Below, piece after piece: positions 1 through 6,570 of a DNA stretch of 9,997 nt. The notes under the pieces are model-generated. The model made no database searches and was not told the origin of the DNA. It was given only the letters and a program-made list of their open reading frames with translations. Position numbers and translations under genes: made by a program. Position 1 is the first letter of the stretch; the number at the start of each line of letters is the position of its first letter. The DNA is from Pseudomonadota bacterium (GTDB lineage: Bacteria; Pseudomonadota; Alphaproteobacteria; Acetobacterales; Acetobacteraceae). The stretch spans positions 1 through 9,997 of the forward strand of contig JAKAZN010000027.1 of assembly GCA_021815835.1 (NCBI GenBank). Reading direction: 5' to 3'.

Positions 1-557
1 TCGCGCCGCCGGTGATGGCGGAACTACGCGATATCGTGGCCGGCGGCCAGTTGCTCTGCACCTTCTACGGTCTGCGGGTGCTGACCGTGCTGCAGGACAA
101 GACCGATCCCACGATCACCATGAGCATGGAGCGAGGGCGGCCGTTCTCCCTGTTCCGCGGGTCCCCCGCGCGGGTGATCCTGGCGCATCTGCCGACCTAT
201 CAGTTGCGCAACCTGGCGCTGAGCCATGGGGCGGAGATCCAGGCCGCGGGGCTGGGGGCGAGCTGGACCGAGTTCCGCGACCGGCTGCGCGCGATCCGGC
301 GCGCGGGGTATCTGGTGTCGAGCGATATCGATACCGCGCTGGTGGGGATCTCGGCGCCGATCTTCCATGCGCCGGGGGCGGTGACCGCGAGCCTGTGCCT
401 GGTGCGGGTGAAGGAGCGGGTGAGCCCGGCGGATGCGGCGTTCCTGGGTGGGCTTGCGATGGAGGCGGCGGGGCGGATTTCGGCCGAATTGCAGGCGGTG
501 CGGCCGGGGCCGGCGGAGGCGGGAGGGGCGGCTTTCCCGATTTCGCGGTTGCGGTGA
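1..557 (+). CDS. IclR-family transcriptional regulator, C-terminal part (5' end outside window)
   Basis: The frame is open from the first base of the window to a TGA at 555-557, giving about 184 residues, so the true start lies upstream. The visible part reads as the IclR effector-binding domain. It has a central stretch of the type 'MSMERGRPFSLFRGSPAR' followed by an 'ILAHLP' helix, and later a 'VSSDIDTALVGISAPIF' stretch followed by 'ASLCLVRV'; this order (ligand pocket loop, gly-rich strand, final beta strand) is usual for the family. IclR proteins are normally about 250-270 residues with an N-terminal winged helix, and that helix would be off the left edge. Such regulators commonly control an adjacent catabolic operon; the CoA-transferase starting about 200 bp downstream on the same strand is the obvious candidate target, which is inference. 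The ligand is unknown. The last 20 residues are low-complexity Ala/Gly/Pro. Confidence 0.85.
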   Translation, partial: APPVMAELRDIVAGGQLLCTFYGLRVLTVLQDKTDPTITMSMERGRPFSLFRGSPARVILAHLPTYQLRNLALSHGAEIQAAGLGASWTEFRDRLRAIRRAGYLVSSDIDTALVGISAPIFHAPGAVTASLCLVRVKERVSPADAAFLGGLAMEAAGRISAELQAVRPGPAEAGGAAFPISRLR

Positions 558-765
558 ACCCCGGGCCGGATCATGGCGGAGTCTTCACATGGGACGGGAC
601 GGCGTGGCGCGGAACGGGGGGCCAGCGCGCGGCGTGCCGGGCGGGCAGGTCGATAACGCAGGGCCCCGATAAACCCGATGCGGTTCAGAGCTGCCGGCCG
701 TCTTTCCGCCAAGCCAGGAGCGAGCGTAGGCTATGCCAATGCTTTCTTCAGGGGAGTGCCCGAGA
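558..765. other. Spacer between the IclR gene and the CoA-transferase gene
   Basis: About 208 bp of GC-rich sequence. I see no convincing terminator or sigma-70 promoter, and no clear palindrome of IclR-operator type. The only clear signal is the Shine-Dalgarno AGGGGAG at 750-756 for the downstream ATG at 766. A weaker AGGAG at 716-720 sits 12 nt before an alternative ATG at 733. Reading frames crossing the spacer are shadows with arginine-rich translations. Confidence 0.5.
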
Positions 766-1992
766 ATGACCGGCGGCGCCGAGACATGTCTTGTTGGAAT
801 GAAGATTGTCGATCTGACGCAGTTCGAGGCAGGCCCATCCTGCACCGAGGCGCTTGCGTGGATGGGCGCCGAAGTCGTCAAGGTGGAGAATCCGAAATCC
901 GGCGATCCCGGTCGCACCGCGGGTGGCAAGCCAGGGCAGGATGCGTTCTACTTCCTGCAATACAACGCCAACAAGAAATCGGTCGCCATCGACCTGAAGG
1001 ACCCTCGCGGAGTCGATCTGGTGAAGGACATGGCGAAGCGGGCCGACGTGTTCTGCGAGAACTTCGCCCCGGGTGCGATCGAGCGGCTGGGCCTTGGTCC
1101 CGACGTGATCCGCGCGCTCAATCCCGGGATCATCTACTGCCAGACCAAGGGTTTCGGCGAGGGCAGCCCGTTCGAGCGCAACCTGGCGTTCGACATGATC
1201 GCCCAGGCGGCCGGGGGCCTGATGAGCATCACCGGGGAGGAAGACGGCCCCCCGTGCAAGCCTGGCGCCACGATCGGCGATACCGGGACCGGCATGTTGA
1301 TGGCGATCTCGGTGCTGGGTGCGTATGTGCGCAAGCTGCGTACCGGGCAGGGCGAGCATCTGCAACTGGCGATGCAGGATTCGATCCTGCATTTCATCCG
1401 CAACGCCTTCACCTTCATGGAGCGGACCGGCCAGGCGGCGCCGCGCGCCGGATCGAAGACGGTGGGCGGCGGCAATCCGCCGATCGGCGTGTATCCCACC
1501 GCGGGCGGCGGCCCGAACGATTACGTCTATATCTACACCAGCCGCGCCAATCCGGAACACTGGACACGCCTGCTGAAGGTGATGGGACGCGAGGACCTTT
1601 TGGGCGATCCGAACTACGCCACGCCCGACGCCCGCACCGAACGGCGCGCGGAGGTCGATGCAATCGTGTCGGCCTGGACCCGCCAGCACGACAAGCACGA
1701 GGCGATGCGCCTGGTCGGCAGCGCCACCATCCCGGCCGGGCCGGTGCTGGACACGTTGGAGCTTGCCAACGACAAGACCTTCGAAGCGCGCGGCATCCGC
1801 CAGACGATGCAGCATCCCACGATCGGTGCGTACACCATGAGCGGCTGGCCGGTGCGCTATTCCGGCCGCACGCTTCCGGTCACCGCCGCGCCCCTGCTCG
1901 GCCAGCACAGCGACGAGGTGCTGGCCGCGTGGCTCGGGCTGGATGCCGACGCGCTGGGAAGGCTGCGCGCAGCGGCGGTGATCGGCGGCTGA
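766..1992 (+). CDS. Family III CoA-transferase (CaiB/BaiF type, formyl-CoA transferase-like)
   Basis: A 408-residue protein of the family III (CaiB-BaiF/Frc) CoA-transferases, which move CoA between carboxylic acids through an aspartyl-CoA thioester. The N-terminus has the usual 'VGMKIVDLTQ' strand and the 'LAWMGAEVVKVE' motif; 'NKKSVAIDLKDPRG' follows. The catalytic Asp is most likely D172 in 'GATIGDTGTGM', close to Asp169 of Oxalobacter formyl-CoA transferase. A Gly-rich loop (GGGPNDYVYIY, about 247-257) matches the loop that shields the thioester. Length fits the family (about 400-430). I chose ATG 766 because AGGGGAG lies 9 nt upstream and the family motif begins soon after; ATG 733 would add 11 residues. 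It ends 16 bp from the convergent TPP-enzyme gene. That neighbour uses CoA thioesters and may release formyl-CoA, so a formyl-CoA or 2-hydroxyacyl-CoA transferase role is plausible, but the family is broad and the substrate cannot be read off. Confidence 0.92.
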   Translation: MTGGAETCLVGMKIVDLTQFEAGPSCTEALAWMGAEVVKVENPKSGDPGRTAGGKPGQDAFYFLQYNANKKSVAIDLKDPRGVDLVKDMAKRADVFCENFAPGAIERLGLGPDVIRALNPGIIYCQTKGFGEGSPFERNLAFDMIAQAAGGLMSITGEEDGPPCKPGATIGDTGTGMLMAISVLGAYVRKLRTGQGEHLQLAMQDSILHFIRNAFTFMERTGQAAPRAGSKTVGGGNPPIGVYPTAGGGPNDYVYIYTSRANPEHWTRLLKVMGREDLLGDPNYATPDARTERRAEVDAIVSAWTRQHDKHEAMRLVGSATIPAGPVLDTLELANDKTFEARGIRQTMQHPTIGAYTMSGWPVRYSGRTLPVTAAPLLGQHSDEVLAAWLGLDADALGRLRAAAVIGG

Positions 1993-2008
1993 TCGCGCCG
2001 CGCCGCCG

Positions 2009-3667
2009 TCAGGTGGTGTGCCAGCCGAATTGCTGCGGCTTGCGTCCGGCGGCGTGGTGCAGCTTCACGTTCACCAGCGCCGGGCCGTCATGGGCCAGCG
2101 CCGCGTCCAGCGCGGCGCGCAGATCCTTCGGGTCATCGACATAGAATCCCTTGCCGCCGAACGCCTCCATCACCTTCTCGTAGCCCGAGCCGATGGTCAT
2201 CGCCCGTGGCGGCAGCGTGCTGCGATCGTCCGGGAATTCCGCCATGCCGCTGCCGATGCCGCCGTTGTTCAGCACGATGATCTTCACCGGCAGCTTGTAG
2301 CGACAGGCGGTCTCGATCTCCATGCCGGAGAAGCCGATCGCCGCGTCGCCAAAGACCGAAACGATCGGGCGGTCGGGATGGGCCACCGCGGCGGCGATGG
2401 TGAAGCCCATGCCGATGCCCATGGTACCGTAGGTGCCGGCATCCAGACGCAGCCGCGCATCGGCATTGGCCATCTGGGTGCGGCCGATATCCATCGTGTT
2501 GGCGCCCTCACCGACGATGACCGCGTTCTTCGGCAGCCACGCGGTGATGTCCTTGAAGGCGCGATAGTAGTTGGTCGGCGCGGAGTCGTCGTCGATCATC
2601 GGCTGGATCTGTTTCGCGTTCGCGGCCGATTTCTCGGCGATCGCCTGATGCCAGGGCGTGTCCTTCGGATAGAACCACTGGCGGCTTTCCAGCGCCTTGT
2701 TCAGCTGCCCGACGATCGCGCGGCCGTCACCGACCAACGCCACTTCCGCCGGGACGTTCTGGCTGATCGCTTCGGGCGAGATATCCAGCTGGATGATCCG
2801 CACCTTCTTGTTGAAGCGCGGCGGCAGGCCGAAATGCATGATCCAGTTCAGCCGCGCGCCCATCAGGAAGATCACGTCGGCCTCGGCCAGCGCGTGGCTG
2901 CGCGCCGCGCCGACCGACAGCGGGTGGTTGTCGTCCATCACCCCCTTGCCCATGGGCGAGGCGAGGAACGGCAACCGCGTGCGATCGATGAACTTGCGCA
3001 CCTCATCCTCGGCGCGCGACCAGCCCATGCCTTTGCCGACGATGACCAGCGGCCGCTCCGCCGCCTCCAGCGTGTTCAGGGCCTTGTCGATGTCTTCCGC
3101 CATCGCCTGGAAGCGCGGCGGTTCGGCGACTGTTGCGGCCGCATGCACCTTCGCTTCGTCCACCTTGCCCAGGATGATGTCGTCCGGCATATCCAGATAG
3201 GTCGCGCCGGGGCGGCCGTAGATCGAATACCGCACCGCCATTTCAACGTAGAACGGAATGCGGTGCACATGCTCCACCGCGTGCGCGAATTTGCAGAACG
3301 GCGAGGCGATCTGCACCTGACGTTCCTCCTGGAACGCGCCCATGCCATTCTGATACACTGGCGATGCGCCGCCGATCAGGATCATCGGCCAGCAATTCTG
3401 CTGGGCGTTGGCGAGCCCGGCCAGGCCGTGCACGACGCCGGGGCCGGATACGACCAGGCAGGCGCCGGGCCGGCCGGTAAGGTATCCCACCGCCTGCGCG
3501 GCGTAGGACGCCGATTGTTCGTTGCGCATCCCGAGATAGGTGATGCCGGCTTCCTGCGCCGCCGCAGCGATCGGCCCGACGGGAAACCCGACGATCCCGA
3601 ACATGAATTGCACGCCCTGCTGCTTCAGGCTGCGCGCCAGCAATGTGGCGCCATCGACTTCGGCCAT
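2009..3667 (-). CDS. Thiamine-diphosphate enzyme, 2-hydroxyacyl-CoA lyase / oxalyl-CoA decarboxylase family
   Basis: A 552-residue, full-length ThDP enzyme. N-terminal PYR domain: 'FGIVGFPVGPIAAAAQ' near residue 23 and the cofactor-activating Glu50 in 'GMRNEQSASYAAQAVGYLTGR'. Central domain about 190-340. C-terminal PP domain: 'EGANTMDIGR' and the Mg-ThDP motif from GDA (440-442) to N467-N468. Family knowledge: oxalyl-CoA decarboxylases carry a Tyr-Glu pair where this protein has 'MGAFQE' (109-114), which is the HACL1-like form, and the tail 'RKPQQFGW' also resembles HACL1 ('RKAQDFHW'). I therefore favour 2-hydroxyacyl-CoA lyase (giving formyl-CoA plus aldehyde) over strict oxalyl-CoA decarboxylase. 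Oddity: 'NNGGIGSG' has Gly472 where relatives usually have Tyr. Start: ATG at 3667 has GGGAGG at 3673-3678, 5 nt away; the longer frame has no such site. Cytosolic; no signal peptide or membrane segment. Confidence 0.93.
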   Translation of the reverse strand: MAEVDGATLLARSLKQQGVQFMFGIVGFPVGPIAAAAQEAGITYLGMRNEQSASYAAQAVGYLTGRPGACLVVSGPGVVHGLAGLANAQQNCWPMILIGGASPVYQNGMGAFQEERQVQIASPFCKFAHAVEHVHRIPFYVEMAVRYSIYGRPGATYLDMPDDIILGKVDEAKVHAAATVAEPPRFQAMAEDIDKALNTLEAAERPLVIVGKGMGWSRAEDEVRKFIDRTRLPFLASPMGKGVMDDNHPLSVGAARSHALAEADVIFLMGARLNWIMHFGLPPRFNKKVRIIQLDISPEAISQNVPAEVALVGDGRAIVGQLNKALESRQWFYPKDTPWHQAIAEKSAANAKQIQPMIDDDSAPTNYYRAFKDITAWLPKNAVIVGEGANTMDIGRTQMANADARLRLDAGTYGTMGIGMGFTIAAAVAHPDRPIVSVFGDAAIGFSGMEIETACRYKLPVKIIVLNNGGIGSGMAEFPDDRSTLPPRAMTIGSGYEKVMEAFGGKGFYVDDPKDLRAALDAALAHDGPALVNVKLHHAAGRKPQQFGWHTT

Positions 3668-3734
3668 TTTTTCCTCCCGGCTGCTAAAGCGACGCTGACT
3701 CAGGTGCGCCCTGGCGTCAAATCCGAAGGTTTTG

Positions 3735-3752
3735 ATCGCCAATCCTGGCGAT
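3735..3752. promoter_or_regulatory. Perfect 7-bp inverted repeat, candidate operator upstream of the TPP-enzyme gene
   Basis: ATCGCCA-ATCC-TGGCGAT is a perfect 7-bp inverted repeat with a 4-nt spacer. It lies 68-85 nt upstream of the TPP-enzyme start and, on the minus strand, just before a TTGACG hexamer at 3720-3715 that could be a -35 element. The matching -10 at the right spacing (CAGCGT) is poor. The geometry suits a dimeric regulator such as an IclR- or GntR-type protein, and a truncated IclR gene lies in this window, but the link is inference. A short transcript hairpin is the alternative. Confidence 0.35.
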
Positions 3753-3817
3753 ATCGTCCAGGCCCGGGCCGTTTCACAACATCGGACCCCTTCGATCCCC
3801 GGTCTGTGCCCGGTGGG

Positions 3818-3932
3818 TCAGACCGCCCCGGCAACGCGCCCCTCGGCAAGCGCGAACAGCGCCGGCGGCATCCCCGAGATCGTCGCAGCCGATTCCGGCC
3901 AGGTGTTCGGATACCGCAGCGGTTAGTCTCAT
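3818..3932 (-). pseudogene. Probable frameshifted N-terminal remnant of a second TPP-dependent enzyme
   Basis: An ATG at 3932 is preceded by AAAGGAA (3940-3946) at 7 nt spacing. It opens with MRLTAAVSEHLAGIGCD, which reads like the start of a ThDP enzyme (pattern 'aVaehLa..Gv..iFGvPG'). In that frame the sequence then turns to nonsense. A one-base shift after about codon 17 continues the pattern as TISGMPPALFALAEGR and stops at a TGA (3818-3820). The fragment is on the same strand as, and just upstream of, the intact TPP-enzyme gene, so it may be left over from a decayed paralogue. The match is short, and a chance 52-codon open frame (to 3774) is the alternative. Confidence 0.35.
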
Positions 3933-3975
3933 CCGCTCGTTCCTTTCCCCGTTCCCCCACGCTTGCGCGTCAGGG

Positions 3976-4003
3976 TTGCCGCGCCGTAGCGTCGGCCCAT
4001 CAT
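3976..4003 (+). promoter_or_regulatory. Candidate sigma-70-type promoter upstream of the capA remnant and oxidoreductase
   Basis: TTGCCG (3976-3981, four of six to TTGACA) and CATCAT (3998-4003, four of six to TATAAT) are separated by 16 bp. Transcription would begin near 4010 and give a leader of about 60 nt to the capA ATG at 4073. It could also serve the oxidoreductase at 4582, for which I see no closer promoter. Weak by itself in GC-rich DNA. Confidence 0.3.
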
Positions 4004-4072
4004 AGGTGAAAGACGGACAAGCCGCGGCATCCAGGAGTGTCAAATCAACGGACCGAGCATGGGGAGGCGATG

Positions 4073-4559
4073 ATGGCGACGACCTTGATCCTGACCGGTG
4101 ACGTGAACCTTCTCAACGTCACTGACCCCGCGGTGCCGTTCGCACGCGTGCGCGGCGACCTGGCCGAGGCGGCGCTGGTGTTCGGGAATCCGGAATGCTG
4201 CCTCTACGCGCCCCCGGGTGGGCATTCGTTTCACAACGAGGGTTTCTTTGCCGATCCCGGCCCGGCGGGCGAAGCGTTGCGCCAGGCCGGGTTCGATGCG
4301 GTCGGGGTTGCCAACAACCGCCCGCGCCGGGCGGGCACATGGCAACTGGGTCGGCATGATGGCGCGGCTCGAGGTCACGGGCGGGAAGATCACCGGCGCC
4401 GGGTTCCGCTTCTTCCGCCACGACGCGAAGAACCAGACCGTCCCGCGCGACGTGGCGGGGGAAGGCGATGCGCTGGCCGAGATCGTTGCCGCTGCCGCGC
4501 GCCTCGGCACGGTGCTGCATCCGGGAGAGGCCTGGGTGAAGATGCAGGGAGCCCCATGA
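4073..4559 (+). pseudogene. CapA-family metallophosphatase pseudogene with large internal deletion and frameshift
   Basis: The 5' part (ATG 4073, GGGGAGG at 4061-4067) encodes about 82 residues of a CapA/PgsA-type calcineurin-like phosphoesterase: 'LILTGDVNLLNVTDP' with the metal-ligand Asp, 'VFGNPECCLY', and 'AGFDAVGVANN' ending at 4320. From there the frame yields Arg-rich nonsense. A different frame from about 4330 encodes a plausible CapA C-terminus, 'GRAHGNWVGMMARLEV', then 'GAGFRFFRHDAKNQTVP', ending at the TGA 4557-4559. Family members usually have about 350-400 residues, so some 200 or more central residues are missing, including the His-bearing motifs needed for metal binding. The two parts meet at a palindrome (4318-4334). 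The product would be non-functional. CapA proteins of this kind are linked to surface polymer synthesis in some bacteria, but that role is not supported here. Confidence 0.8.
4318..4334. repeat. Perfect 7-bp GC palindrome at the capA deletion junction
   Basis: CCGCCCG-CGC-CGGGCGG is a perfect inverted repeat with a 3-nt loop. It falls exactly where the capA reading frame stops resembling the N-terminal half and shortly before the C-terminal half resumes in another frame. A palindrome at a deletion point fits replication slippage, but it could have formed by the joining itself. Confidence 0.6.
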
Positions 4560-4581
4560 TCGTGGCACCCCAGGCCGGCGC

Positions 4582-6570
4582 ATGAACCAGCCCCTCGCCT
4601 ATCCGGCGCTGCAAAGCCCGATCACCTTGGCCGGCATTCCGTTGCGCAACCGGCTGATTCACGCCTCCATGACCACGGTGCTTTCTCGCGATGGCCGGGT
4701 CAGCCCCGCACTGATCCAGTATCACGCGAACCGGGCCAGGGGCGGTGCCGCCGCCACGGTGACCGAGCCGCTGGGCATGGCCCCGCACCAAGCCGGCCTG
4801 CCGCGCGCGCAGGTCTGGAACGACGACGACCTGGACGGCTTGAAACGCTGGGCGGACGCCGTGGAAGCGCAGGACTGCCGGCTGCTCGGCCAGATCCAGG
4901 ACGGCGGACGCGGCTATCACCAGGGCGGGCGCAATCCAGAGGCGGTCGGCCCCTCGGCGCTGCCCGACGACCTGAGCTGGACCATGCCGCGCGCGCTCGC
5001 CGCCGGCGAGATCGCCCGCATGATCGCCGCCTTTGCCGGCTCCGCGGCGCGGCTGCAACGTTGTGGTTTCAGCGGCGTGGAACTGTCCGCCGCGCATGGC
5101 CATCTGTTCCATCAGTTCCTCTCGCCGTGGGCGAACCGCCGAACCGACGCCTACGGCAACGATCTGGTCGGACGCACCCGCCTGCTGGTCGAGCTGATCG
5201 CGGCGATCCGTGCGCTGTGCGGACATCGTTTCATCATCGGCCTCAAACTGCCCGGGGACGATGGCGTGCCGGGCGGTGTCGGTCCGGAGGAAGCGGCGCG
5301 GATCGCCGCCGGCCTCACGGCCTCGGGCGCGGTGGAGTACGTCTGCTTCGCGCAAGGCGCGCACGCGGCCTCGCTGGAGATGCACGTGCCGGACCGGCAT
5401 GGCCCGCGCCTGCCCTATCTGCCGCTGCTGCATCGCCTGCGGCCCGCGCTGCACGGCGTGCCGCTGGTGGCGCTCGGGCGCATCACCGATCCGGCGGAGG
5501 CGGAGGCGATCGTCGCGGGCGGTGCGGCGGAGCTCGTGGGGCTCGGCCGCGCCCTGGTGGCGGATCCGGCCTGGCTCGCGAAGGCCGCGCGTGGGCGGTC
5601 GCACGACATCCGCTATTGCCTGTCCTGCAACACCTGCTGGGGCACGATTGCGGCCCGGCACCAGCCGATCGCCTGCGTGAACAATCCGCGTGTAGCCGCG
5701 CCGGACGAGGTCGATTTCCGTCCCCGCCGCGCCGCCTATCGTAAGCGCATGGTGATCGTCGGCGCCGGCGTCGCCGGATTGGAAGCGGCCTGGGTGGCGG
5801 CGGCGCGCGGTCATGCGGTGACCGTGTTCGGCCGCTCCGCCGAGCCGGGCGGCAAGGCCCGGTTGCGCGCGTTGCTGCCGGGCGGGGAGACGATCACCAG
5901 CATCTATGACTACCAGGCGGTCGCCGCGCGGCGGGAGGGCGCACGGTTCGAGCTTGGGGTCGCGGCTGGTAGCGCCGACATCCTGGCGCTGCGCCCCGAC
6001 GCGGTGGTCCTGGCTACCGGTGCCGCGATGCTGCCACCGGCCTGGCTGCCGGCCGAGGCGGTGGCGAGCGGGATGGTACTCGATCTCGAAGACACCGTGG
6101 CCATGCTCGCCGGGCGGAGCGGACGCCAGCCCGGCACGGCGGTCCTGTTCGACATGGACCACGGGGAAGGTGTCTATGCGGCGGCCGAGTTCCTGCGCGC
6201 GCGGTTCGATCGCATGGTGATCGTCACGCCGCGCGATACTATTGCCACCGAGATTCCGCTGGTGAGCCGGCAGGGCATCCTGCGGCGGATGGGCACGCAG
6301 GGAATCGAGACGATCGTTTTAGCCACACCGGAATGGGATAGCGGCATCGAAGCCGGACGGCTGCGGTACCGCAGCGTGTTCGGCACCGGCGGCGGCGTGA
6401 TCCCCGATCTCGCGCTGCTGACCTACGCCACCCCGCGCCGGCCGGCGGATGCGCTGCTGGCGCCGCTGCGCGCGGCGGGGATCGTGCCGTGGCGCGTTGG
6501 TGATTGCGGCGGGCCGCAGGGGTTGCTGCACGCCACGGCTTCGGGCCACGCTGCCGGAAACGCGGCCTGA
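4582..6570 (+). CDS. NADH:flavin oxidoreductase / 2,4-dienoyl-CoA reductase-like, Fe-S flavoprotein
   Basis: A 662-residue two-part flavoprotein of the old-yellow-enzyme superfamily. Residues 1-340 form the FMN TIM barrel ('ITLAGIPLRNRLIHASM', then 'AAHGHLFHQFLSPWANRRTDAYG' as the barrel signature, and 'GLGRALVADP' for FMN phosphate). A 4Fe-4S site follows with C346, C349, C352 and C365, spacing CX2CX2CX12C, which is the spacing I recall for trimethylamine dehydrogenase; E. coli FadH uses CX2CX3CX11C. The Rossmann domain starts at 'MVIVGAGVAGLEAAW' (GxGxxG at 394-399) and runs to the end. Length is normal for the family (about 640-730). The usual active-site Tyr of 'HGYL' is His174 here, as in part of the family. 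Start ATG 4582 overlaps a short frame's stop (ATGA) and has no strong ribosome site. Likely reduces unsaturated CoA thioesters or oxidises small amines with an electron partner; the substrate is unknown. Confidence 0.93.
   Translation: MNQPLAYPALQSPITLAGIPLRNRLIHASMTTVLSRDGRVSPALIQYHANRARGGAAATVTEPLGMAPHQAGLPRAQVWNDDDLDGLKRWADAVEAQDCRLLGQIQDGGRGYHQGGRNPEAVGPSALPDDLSWTMPRALAAGEIARMIAAFAGSAARLQRCGFSGVELSAAHGHLFHQFLSPWANRRTDAYGNDLVGRTRLLVELIAAIRALCGHRFIIGLKLPGDDGVPGGVGPEEAARIAAGLTASGAVEYVCFAQGAHAASLEMHVPDRHGPRLPYLPLLHRLRPALHGVPLVALGRITDPAEAEAIVAGGAAELVGLGRALVADPAWLAKAARGRSHDIRYCLSCNTCWGTIAARHQPIACVNNPRVAAPDEVDFRPRRAAYRKRMVIVGAGVAGLEAAWVAAARGHAVTVFGRSAEPGGKARLRALLPGGETITSIYDYQAVAARREGARFELGVAAGSADILALRPDAVVLATGAAMLPPAWLPAEAVASGMVLDLEDTVAMLAGRSGRQPGTAVLFDMDHGEGVYAAAEFLRARFDRMVIVTPRDTIATEIPLVSRQGILRRMGTQGIETIVLATPEWDSGIEAGRLRYRSVFGTGGGVIPDLALLTYATPRRPADALLAPLRAAGIVPWRVGDCGGPQGLLHATASGHAAGNAA

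Larger units (their letters stand above)
3668..4072. other. 405-bp divergent intergenic region between the TPP-enzyme gene and the capA remnant
   Basis: No intact gene. It holds, from left to right, the Shine-Dalgarno of the TPP-enzyme gene (GGGAGG, 3673-3678), a possible -35-like TTGACG on the minus strand (3715-3720), a perfect inverted repeat at 3735-3752, a probable eroded TPP-enzyme N-terminus on the minus strand (3818-3932), a candidate plus-strand promoter at 3976-4003, and a GGGGAGG ribosome site at 4061-4067. It must carry promoters for both flanking directions unless the genes are silent. Confidence 0.6.

Noticed and set aside
733..765. Earlier ATG codons at 733 and 739 as the CoA-transferase start
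   Set aside because: AGGGGAG at 750-756 fits ATG 766 best, and the added residues match no family feature. Not fully excluded.
678..2144. 488-codon plus-strand frame overlapping the CoA-transferase
   Set aside because: Arg-rich frame-shifted reading of the CoA-transferase with no family motifs.
2009..3667. Calling the TPP enzyme acetolactate synthase or plain oxalyl-CoA decarboxylase
   Set aside because: The N-terminal, 'AFQE' and C-terminal motifs resemble HACL1 more than either, and the oxalyl-CoA decarboxylase Tyr-Glu pair is absent.
2018..4009. 663-codon open frame on the plus strand opposite the TPP-enzyme gene
   Set aside because: Its translation is Arg/His/Gln-rich with no domain, and it lies over a well-supported gene. 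In GC-rich DNA the antisense frames of real genes stay open by codon bias.
4390..6162. 590-codon open frame on the minus strand opposite the oxidoreductase
   Set aside because: Low-complexity Arg/Gly/His/Gln composition and complete overlap with a clear flavoprotein gene; a shadow.
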